Assembly (NCBI GenBank): GCA_015486785.1
Contig: WFQZ01000280.1
Coordinates: forward strand, 1 to 7,202
Length of the DNA stretch: 7,202 bases
Direction of reading: 5' to 3'
Source: Thermoflexales bacterium
GTDB taxonomy: Bacteria; Chloroflexota; Anaerolineae; B4-G1; SLSP01
The position numbers and the translations under genes are program-made. This document shows positions 1-5,673 of the stretch, in pieces; position 1 is the stretch's first letter, and each line of letters opens with the position of its first letter. The notes below the pieces were generated by a model that was given only the letters and a program-made list of their open reading frames with translations, ran no database searches and was not told the DNA's origin.

Positions 1-2
1 CC

Positions 3-899
3 TCCAACCCCATTTTGTACTACAACAAGGATATGTTCCGCAAGGCGGGGCTTGATCCTGAGAATCCGCCGGAGACGTTTGAGGAGATGTTGAGCGCGTG
101 CGATGCCATTGTGTCCAAGGGCGTTGCCAAGAACTGCATTTCCTGGCCGCTGCACAGTTGGTTCTTTGAGCAGTGGATGGCGAACATGGGGGCCGAGTTG
201 GCTAATAACGGCAATGGCCGTGACGCTCGCGCCACCGAGGTCAATTTGACCGGCGACGCCGCGAAGGAAATCCTTTCGTGGTGGAAGGAGATGTACGACA
301 AGGGCTATTACGCCTACAGCGGCAAGCTGGAGGACTGGGATGGCGCGGATGCGATCTTCGTTTCCGGGCAATCGGCGATGGAGATCACCTCCACCAGCGA
401 TGTGGTGCAGCGACAGCGGGACGCCAAGGAAAACGGCTTTGAACTGGGCACCGGCTATCTGCCGTACCCTGAACACAGCGAACGTCAGGGCGTGATCGTG
501 GGCGGGGCCAGCATTTGGCTGACCGGCGGGCATCCTGATGCCGAGATGCAGGCGGCCAAAGACTTCGTGATCTGGTTCACCAACACCGAGAACGCCATCC
601 GCTGGCACAAGGGCACCGGCTATTTCCCGATCCGCAAGTCGGCGGTGGATGTGCTGAAGGTCGAGAACTGGTTCGAGTTGAACCCGGCGTATCAAGCGGC
701 GTTTGATCAACTGCTGGATACGAAACCCACCCGCGCGACCCAAGGGGCTTTGATCGGTGCGTTCCCCGAAGTGCGCACGCTCATTGAGCAGGCGGTGGAG
801 AAAGTTTTGGCCGGGCAAGCCTCCGTGGACGACGCTTTGCAGGAGGCCAAGACCGCCGCAGATAAGGCTATCGTGGAGTACAATAAGTCGGTTGAGTGA
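3..899 (+). CDS. ugpB: UgpB-like ABC transporter substrate-binding protein (5'-truncated)
   Basis: Extracytoplasmic solute-binding lipoprotein or secreted protein of a CUT1-type ABC importer; it captures substrate and delivers it to the UgpA/UgpE permeases encoded next. The window opens inside the gene: the frame is open from base 3, so the N-terminus and signal peptide are missing and 298 residues remain. The visible part begins with the family motif SNPILYYNKDMFRKAGLDPE and continues with GGASIW (Ser at visible residue 170), KGTGYFPI (Tyr 207) and FPEVRTLIEQAVE (Arg 258). These match, by recall, the ligand-contacting Ser, Tyr and Arg segments of E. coli UgpB, and similarity runs to the C-terminus. 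The likely substrate is glycerol-3-phosphate or a glycerophosphodiester, but related CUT1 proteins bind sugars, so the substrate is inferred. At the position I align with E. coli Trp169 there is Leu (visible residue 50). Confidence 0.88.
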   Translation, partial: SNPILYYNKDMFRKAGLDPENPPETFEEMLSACDAIVSKGVAKNCISWPLHSWFFEQWMANMGAELANNGNGRDARATEVNLTGDAAKEILSWWKEMYDKGYYAYSGKLEDWDGADAIFVSGQSAMEITSTSDVVQRQRDAKENGFELGTGYLPYPEHSERQGVIVGGASIWLTGGHPDAEMQAAKDFVIWFTNTENAIRWHKGTGYFPIRKSAVDVLKVENWFELNPAYQAAFDQLLDTKPTRATQGALIGAFPEVRTLIEQAVEKVLAGQASVDDALQEAKTAADKAIVEYNKSVE

Positions 900-908
900 A
901 CCGGTGAC

Positions 909-928
909 CTCATTCCGCCGGAAGTGAG
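909..928 (+). repeat. Small hairpin 1 in the ugpB-ugpA gap
   Basis: An imperfect inverted repeat lies 9 bases after the ugpB stop. CTCATTCC (909-916) pairs with GGAAGTGAG (920-928), with one bulged G at 924 and a GCC triloop (917-919). The stem has 8 pairs. No T-run follows. It shares its CCGCCGG apex with the larger hairpin downstream. A role in mRNA 3'-end protection is inferred. Confidence 0.5.
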
Positions 929-942
929 CGATGGGGCTAGTC

Positions 943-979
943 GAATTGGGTAATCTGCCGCCGGTGGATTACCCAATTC
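943..979 (+). repeat. Perfect 13-bp inverted repeat (intra-operon hairpin 2)
   Basis: GAATTGGGTAATC (943-955) is exactly complementary to GATTACCCAATTC (967-979). The intervening bases can add two G-U wobbles and two C-G pairs, closing on a GCC triloop (960-962), so the RNA stem could reach 17 pairs. The downstream sequence is T-rich but interrupted (TTGCCTAATTTG), so this is not a classical strong terminator. It sits between a binding-protein gene and its permease genes, where hairpins in other operons stabilise the upstream message or partly terminate transcription so that binding protein exceeds permease. An operator for a dimeric regulator is an alternative. Confidence 0.75.
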
Positions 980-1003
980 TTGCCTAATTTGAATCTTTTC
1001 CTT

Positions 1004-1008
1004 GAGGG
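1004..1008 (+). promoter_or_regulatory. Ribosome binding site of ugpA
   Basis: GAGGG lies 7 bases before the ATG at 1016. It decides the start: an in-frame TTG at 980 would overlap the right arm of the hairpin, has no suitable Shine-Dalgarno sequence, and would add 12 residues not expected in UgpA. Confidence 0.7.
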
Positions 1009-1015
1009 TGATCTT

Positions 1016-1903
1016 ATGCAAACAGCGAAATTCAAAGGTAAATTGATCCCGTATCTGTTGCTGTCTCCCACACTGGCGATATTGTTGGTCTTCCTCTACT
1101 ATCCGGTCGTGCAAACGTTCCGCTTGTCCTTGTACCGGGTCGCCTTTCTGGGGTTAAAAACTCAATTCGTAGGGATGGAGAATTTTATCACCTTGCTGCA
1201 TGATCCGGCTTACCTGAATACGGTTAAGTCGACGGCAGTGATCACGACCGTGGTTGTGGTGGGCGGATTGGCAGTTTCATTGTTCATCGCCCTGCTGGCC
1301 AATCGCAAGATCAGGGGAGCTTCTATCTATCGTATCCTGCTCATCTGGCCCTACTCCCTTTCCCCGGCTGTGGCCGGTGTGATCTGGCTGTTTATGTTTT
1401 CGCCGGGATTCGGCCCCTTCAACTACCTGAGCGAGAAGTTGGTGGGGACGGAGTTGAATTGGCTGGGTCAGCCGGCATTGGCGATCACACTGATCATCAT
1501 CGCCAGCATCTGGAAAATCCTGGGGTACAACATCGTGTTTTACATCGCCGCCTTGCAGAATCTCAACACCGAGGTACTGGAAGCCGCCTCCATTGACGGG
1601 GCCAACGGTTGGCAAAGGTTCTGGCGGGTGACGTTCGCCCTGATCTCTCCTATGACCTTCTTCTTGCTGATCACGAACATCACTTACTCGTTCTTTGACC
1701 TATTTGGTATGATTGACATCGTCACCAAGGGCGGCCCGCTGAACGCTACCAATGTGATGATCTACAACCTCTACCGCGACGGATTCGAGTACTACAAGAC
1801 CGGTATGGCCTCGGCGCAGTCGGTGATTCTGTTCCTGGCCGTCGTTGCGCTGACGATTTTCCAGTTCCGCACCAGCGGGCAACACGTCCACTATGGAGGC
1901 TAA
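1016..1903 (+). CDS. ugpA: Glycerol-3-phosphate-type ABC transporter permease UgpA
   Basis: Inner-membrane permease subunit of a binding-protein-dependent CUT1 importer; it should form the translocation pore as a heterodimer with UgpE. It has 295 residues, the same length as E. coli UgpA as I recall it. About six hydrophobic helices are visible, near residues 11-31, 72-95, 106-128, 154-178, 209-231 and 264-284. The cytoplasmic EAA loop that docks the ATPase is at 189-210 (EAASIDGANG at its start). Recalled UgpA hallmarks are present: FVGMENFITLLHDPAYL (51-67), SPAVAGVIWLFMFSPGFG (116-133) and GGPLNATNVMIYNLYRDGF (239-257). It follows the binding-protein gene after a 116-bp gap with hairpins and is 2 bp from ugpE. 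The family assignment is firm; the exact substrate is inferred. Confidence 0.92.
   Translation: MQTAKFKGKLIPYLLLSPTLAILLVFLYYPVVQTFRLSLYRVAFLGLKTQFVGMENFITLLHDPAYLNTVKSTAVITTVVVVGGLAVSLFIALLANRKIRGASIYRILLIWPYSLSPAVAGVIWLFMFSPGFGPFNYLSEKLVGTELNWLGQPALAITLIIIASIWKILGYNIVFYIAALQNLNTEVLEAASIDGANGWQRFWRVTFALISPMTFFLLITNITYSFFDLFGMIDIVTKGGPLNATNVMIYNLYRDGFEYYKTGMASAQSVILFLAVVALTIFQFRTSGQHVHYGG
1895..1899 (+). promoter_or_regulatory. Ribosome binding site of ugpE inside the ugpA 3' end
   Basis: GGAGG, a strong Shine-Dalgarno sequence, lies 6 bases before the ugpE ATG at 1906 and inside the last codons of ugpA. With only 2 bp between stop and start, the two permeases are probably translationally coupled, which suits a 1:1 heterodimer. 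Confidence 0.8.
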
Positions 1904-1905
1904 CT

Positions 1906-2730
1906 ATGAAGCGCAAAACTCGTGATGCCTTGTTTACGCACGCCGGCTTGATCGTGATCTCGTTTTTGATCATGATTCCGGTTTTGTTCGCCATCTCCAA
2001 ATCCACGCAAACGCGGGCGGAAGTCTTCCGTTATCCGCCGCTTCTGGGGCCGGGCACGGCCTTCCTGGATAATTACCGCACGGCGTGGCACTCATTCAAC
2101 CTGGGCTTGTATATGCAGAATACTTTGGTCGTGGCGACAATTGTGGTGGTGTTCAAAACGCTGTTCTCAATGTTGGCCGGATTAGCGTTGGTGTATTTCG
2201 ACTTCCCCTTGAAGGAAGGCGTGTTCTACTTCATCCTCTTCACCTTGATGATGCCCACCGAGATTATGATCATCGCGTTGTTCAATCTCGTCTCGGATTT
2301 GGGGTGGGGGGATAACTACCTGGCGTTGACGATGCCGTTTTTGGCCAGTGCCACGGGCGTTTTCCTCTTCCGACAGCACTTCGCCAGCATCCCTACGCAC
2401 CTCGCGGATGCGGCGCGGGTGGATGGCGCCGGCCCGTTGCGCTTCTTGTGGAGTGTCCTGCTGCCTATGTCCTGGAACACCATCGGCGCGATGGCCTTGA
2501 TTCAGTTCATCTACATGTGGAATCAATACATCTGGCCGCTGGTGATCATCCGGGAAAACAGCCGCCAGTTGATTCAAGTGGGGCTGCGCAGTATGACGGC
2601 GGTTCAAGATACAACCAACTGGGGCGTGGTGATGGCCGGGGCGATCTTGGCGATGGTCCCGCCGCTCACGATTTTCATCCTCTTGCACCAGCAATTTACC
2701 AGAGGGTTCGCCCTGGGGCAGGAGAAATAA
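1906..2730 (+). CDS. ugpE: Glycerol-3-phosphate-type ABC transporter permease UgpE
   Basis: Second membrane permease of the same importer, partner of UgpA. It has 274 residues (E. coli UgpE is about 281). Six hydrophobic helices are visible near 11-31, 70-93, 105-127, 137-155, 192-213 and 240-262. The EAA loop is present in the variant form DAARVDGAG (168-176) followed by LLP (185-187), the ATPase docking segment. UgpE-like stretches include LMMPTEIMI (114-122), ASATGVFLFRQHF (147-159) and FIYMWNQYIWPLVI (201-214), which correspond to segments I recall in E. coli UgpE. The ATG is set by the strong GGAGG upstream. It is the last gene of the transporter unit, since a strong terminator follows 3 bases after its stop. 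No ATPase or ugpQ-like phosphodiesterase gene follows. Confidence 0.92.
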   Translation: MKRKTRDALFTHAGLIVISFLIMIPVLFAISKSTQTRAEVFRYPPLLGPGTAFLDNYRTAWHSFNLGLYMQNTLVVATIVVVFKTLFSMLAGLALVYFDFPLKEGVFYFILFTLMMPTEIMIIALFNLVSDLGWGDNYLALTMPFLASATGVFLFRQHFASIPTHLADAARVDGAGPLRFLWSVLLPMSWNTIGAMALIQFIYMWNQYIWPLVIIRENSRQLIQVGLRSMTAVQDTTNWGVVMAGAILAMVPPLTIFILLHQQFTRGFALGQEK

Positions 2731-2733
2731 AGC

Positions 2734-2760
2734 GAGGGCGGAGCAACCTCCGCCCTTTTT
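2734..2760 (+). terminator. Rho-independent terminator of the transporter operon
   Basis: GGGCGGAG (2736-2743) pairs perfectly with CTCCGCCC (2748-2755) around a CAAC tetraloop, and TTTTT (2756-2760) follows directly. A2735-T2756 and a G-T wobble can extend the stem. It begins just after the ugpE stop and separates the transporter operon from the next unit. Confidence 0.93.
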
Positions 2761-2796
2761 CGTGCGCTCCATCGCCGGGGTGAGCACAGCTAAAAA

Positions 2797-2825
2797 TTCT
2801 CTGCTTTGTGGTTTCGTGGTAATAT
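2797..2825 (+). promoter_or_regulatory. Candidate extended -10 promoter for the cyclase/DUF2298 unit
   Basis: TAATAT (2820-2825) is preceded by TG at the extended -10 position (TGGTAATAT, 2817-2825). A weak -35 (TTCTCT, 2797-2802) lies 17 bases upstream. A new promoter is expected here because a strong terminator ends just before. Start of transcription would fall around 2832, giving a leader of roughly 28 bases. The match is modest and not backed by any other signal. Confidence 0.35.
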
Positions 2826-2847
2826 CTACGTGGCAATTCGAAATAAT

Positions 2848-2853
2848 GAGGGG
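2848..2853 (+). promoter_or_regulatory. Ribosome binding site of the cyclase-like gene
   Basis: GAGGGG lies 6 bases before the ATG at 2860. It supports this ATG over an in-frame TTG at 2806, which would add 18 non-conserved residues and would start upstream of the candidate -10 element. Confidence 0.7.
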
Positions 2854-2859
2854 TGTGCA

Positions 2860-5673
2860 ATGAGTCGTTCGGTGCCCAGATTCCTGTTTTATGACGAAGA
2901 CAATCGTTTTTCCGTGCCCCAATTGGCCGTGCTCGTTATCGCGCTCATTAGTTGGGCCTCGCTGGCCTGGGCCGGCATTTCTGGAAATCGGCTGCTGTTC
3001 CTCGCGGTGCCCTTTCCCGGCTTCGTGACCGAGCCAAACGGCGTGATCAACCCATTCAGCTCTATGTGGAGTCCTCTGGAAGATGAGATCAGGTTGGCCG
3101 AACCGCAGATGATCACCGCAGTGGACAAGACTCAAGTGCATAGTTCACGTGAGCTTTATCGGGTTTTGGAAGCTAACTACACAATTGGCCAACGGCCACT
3201 CTTCACGTTCGTTGAGCCGATCAATGGTGACCCGCAGAACCTGAAGTCGCTAGTGGTGAAGATTAAACTTCAAGAATGGCCGCGCAAGGACGTGGTCTTC
3301 ATCTTCCTGTTGCCATACCTCACCGCCTTGTTGATGGCGGGATTGGGAACTTGGGTGCTGCTCTCCCAACGCAACCGCACCGGGCGCGTGCTCTCGCTGT
3401 CGGTGCTGCTGTTTGCCCTGAGCCTGGGGCTGATCTTCGAGAGCATGACGACCGGCGTGCTGCCGCGCATCTGGATTGCCTCTCTGGCCTTGATCGGCCC
3501 GCTTTTCATCCGCCTGGGATTGCTCTTCCCTCAGCCGGTGCGCCTAGCTCGCCGCTGCCCCTGGTTTATGACCTTGCCGTACTTTTTGGGGACGGCCCTG
3601 GTGATCTACGTTGAACTGACGCTCTACCATTGGCCGAACTCATGGGCCTTCATTACTTCCTGGCGCGTCGTTTACGGAGTTGGCATTCTGGGCATCCTCT
3701 TCTTCCTGGGGATGATGATTTACCGTTTGCGGCAACCCGCCTCGCTGACCATGCGCCAGCAGAGCCGCATCATCTTGATGGGCGCGACGTTAGCCTTCAT
3801 CCCGACGCTCTTTTGGCTGGCTTCTAACGTGCTCGGCCATCCGCGTCCGTTCTCGGGGATTTATGTGCCGTTTCTCGCCATCTATCCCGTTTCTCTGTCT
3901 TACACGGTGTTGCGCTATCGTCTCCACAACATGGATGACCGGTTTGCCACCGGACTCTCCTACGCGCTGATCCTAGGAGCGAGTTACGCCACCTATCTCG
4001 CCTTGCGCTATCTCATTGTGGATACCCTGCCCGTGTTCCAAGACCCGGACGATCCGTACTTCATTTTCACCTTCATCCTGATTTCCATCCTCTTCTTCCC
4101 CATCCTGAACCGCTGGGTACGTCTCCTGGTGGATTGGCTCTTCTTGCGCTCGCGTGTGGATTATTGGAGCGGATTACAGACATTCAGCCATGAGCTGACG
4201 GAAACGCTCTCGCTGCCTCAGATTTTCCGGGCCATCGGCTCGCAGATGGGCAAACTGCACACCAGCAAAGCCTCCGCTTGGCTCTTTGATGAGGCGCAGC
4301 AATGTTACGTGCCGCATTCCCTGGGCATCGCCGGGTTTGAGATGGAAACTTTTGCGCTCGGCTCTCCGCCCGTGCAGCGTATCGCCAAACAATCCTCGGC
4401 GTTTTTGTTGGACCCGGCCCGCTATCCGGTGGACTATGCCTTCACCAAGATCGGCGGCGTGGTTTGCCTGCCCTTCTATCGCGGGAAAAATTTCATCGGC
4501 TGGATTCTCCTGGGGGCGCGGGAGTCGTCCGAACCCTATACCGCCGATGACCTGGAATTCCTCACCGCCCTGGCCGATCAATCGGTGTTGGCGTTGGAGA
4601 ACGCCCGCTTGTTTGCCCATCTGGAGCAGCAACTGTTTACCACCCGCGAAATCAAGCGGTTGCTGGATGATACGTTCGCCAGCATCTCCACCGGCGTGAT
4701 CACCATTGACGTTCGCGGGCAAATCACCCTTTTCACGCCTGTCGCTGCGCGTATGCTGGGCATCTCCATCCACGATGCCCTGAAGCAACCCTTCATAAAA
4801 GTCCTCGCCCCTCTGCAAGAATACCTCCAACGCGCGATCCCCGATGTGTTGCAATCGGGCAAGATGCTCTCCGTGGAAGTCAACCCGGTCTTCCCCAACA
4901 AGGGCTTGCTGACCTTGCAACTGCGCATCACCCCCCTGTACAGCGGAAGCGGCACCAGCAACGGTGTCATCTTGCTCATTGACGACATCACGGAACGCAA
5001 ACAGTTAGAGAGCCGCGCCACCCAAATTATGGAAACATTTGAAAACTACTTCTCATCCCGCACCATTGAAAAACTGCTGGAAAATCCGGAAACGGTGAGT
5101 TGGGACGGCACGATGCAGGAGATCACCGTATTGGTGGCCGATCTGCGGCAGTTTTCCCGCTTTATGGCGCAAACGCCACCTGAATACCTAGTCGAAACCC
5201 TGAACCTGTACTTTTCCCTGTTGAGCGATTCCGTGATGAACGAAGACGGCTTGCTGGATCACTTCGCCGGTGACTCCGGCACAGCTTTCTTCAACATGCC
5301 CCTCGCGCAGGCCGATCACCCGATGCGGGCCATACGCGCGGCTCTGCGTCTCAGGCGGGCTGTTGAGGCGTACCACCAAGCAGTCAACCCGTCACGCCCC
5401 TTGTATTTCGGCATCGGCATTCACACCGGCGGGGCTGTGGTAGGAAACATCGGTGCTTCACACCGCTCCAGCTACACCGCGATTGGCGTCACGATTGACG
5501 TGGCCCGCCATCTGCAATCGTTAGCCCGCGCCGGGCAGATTCTCATCACCGACCCGGTATATCAACGAGTTGCCGGGCGGGTGGATGTTACGCCTGCGGG
5601 CATGGTGAGCGTCAAGAGCCTGACGACTCCGGTCAAAATTTACGAGCTGCGCGGTTTGAAAGTGGAGCAATGA
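2860..5673 (+). CDS. Membrane sensor with PDZ-like, GAF, PAS and atypical class III nucleotide cyclase domains
   Basis: A 937-residue signalling protein. In order: a membrane helix (about 18-39); an extracytoplasmic segment whose second half (about 83-140) resembles a PDZ fold; about nine more helices (144-425) with an RYRLHNMD signature (351-358) as in membrane histidine kinases; GAF (about 445-590); PAS (about 600-718, ending LLIDDITERK); a linker; and a class III adenylate/guanylate cyclase domain (about 752-930). In the cyclase domain both metal-binding Asp residues are present (D761 in VADLRQFS, D805 in FAGDSG), as are GIHTGGAVVGNIG and SYTAIG (T873). The substrate Lys position is His801, and the transition-state Asn and Arg positions read Asp880 and His884 (TIDVARHLQ). 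Cyclase activity is therefore doubtful or non-standard. The domain may serve as a regulatory nucleotide sensor. The stop overlaps the next gene's start. Confidence 0.88.
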   Translation: MSRSVPRFLFYDEDNRFSVPQLAVLVIALISWASLAWAGISGNRLLFLAVPFPGFVTEPNGVINPFSSMWSPLEDEIRLAEPQMITAVDKTQVHSSRELYRVLEANYTIGQRPLFTFVEPINGDPQNLKSLVVKIKLQEWPRKDVVFIFLLPYLTALLMAGLGTWVLLSQRNRTGRVLSLSVLLFALSLGLIFESMTTGVLPRIWIASLALIGPLFIRLGLLFPQPVRLARRCPWFMTLPYFLGTALVIYVELTLYHWPNSWAFITSWRVVYGVGILGILFFLGMMIYRLRQPASLTMRQQSRIILMGATLAFIPTLFWLASNVLGHPRPFSGIYVPFLAIYPVSLSYTVLRYRLHNMDDRFATGLSYALILGASYATYLALRYLIVDTLPVFQDPDDPYFIFTFILISILFFPILNRWVRLLVDWLFLRSRVDYWSGLQTFSHELTETLSLPQIFRAIGSQMGKLHTSKASAWLFDEAQQCYVPHSLGIAGFEMETFALGSPPVQRIAKQSSAFLLDPARYPVDYAFTKIGGVVCLPFYRGKNFIGWILLGARESSEPYTADDLEFLTALADQSVLALENARLFAHLEQQLFTTREIKRLLDDTFASISTGVITIDVRGQITLFTPVAARMLGISIHDALKQPFIKVLAPLQEYLQRAIPDVLQSGKMLSVEVNPVFPNKGLLTLQLRITPLYSGSGTSNGVILLIDDITERKQLESRATQIMETFENYFSSRTIEKLLENPETVSWDGTMQEITVLVADLRQFSRFMAQTPPEYLVETLNLYFSLLSDSVMNEDGLLDHFAGDSGTAFFNMPLAQADHPMRAIRAALRLRRAVEAYHQAVNPSRPLYFGIGIHTGGAVVGNIGASHRSSYTAIGVTIDVARHLQSLARAGQILITDPVYQRVAGRVDVTPAGMVSVKSLTTPVKIYELRGLKVEQ

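Noticed and set aside
943..990. Hairpin 2 as a full intrinsic terminator for ugpB
   Set aside because: The stem is strong, but the following sequence has no continuous T-run and the downstream genes clearly belong to the same transporter. Partial termination remains possible.
980..1015. Upstream TTG start extending UgpA by 12 residues
   Set aside because: It abuts the right arm of the perfect hairpin, lacks a Shine-Dalgarno sequence and is not needed for the family length. The ATG at 1016 has a good ribosome binding site.
2182..3141. 319-codon open frame on the minus strand antisense to ugpE and the start of the sensor gene
   Set aside because: It spans the terminator and two well-supported + strand genes. 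Its product is rich in His, Arg, Gln and Asp in the way typical of antisense frames in GC-rich DNA, and no family is recognisable.
4174..4920. 248-codon open frame on the minus strand inside the sensor gene
   Set aside because: It is fully contained in the GAF/PAS coding region with low-complexity Gly/Arg/Gln composition and no domain signature. It is a shadow of the real frame.
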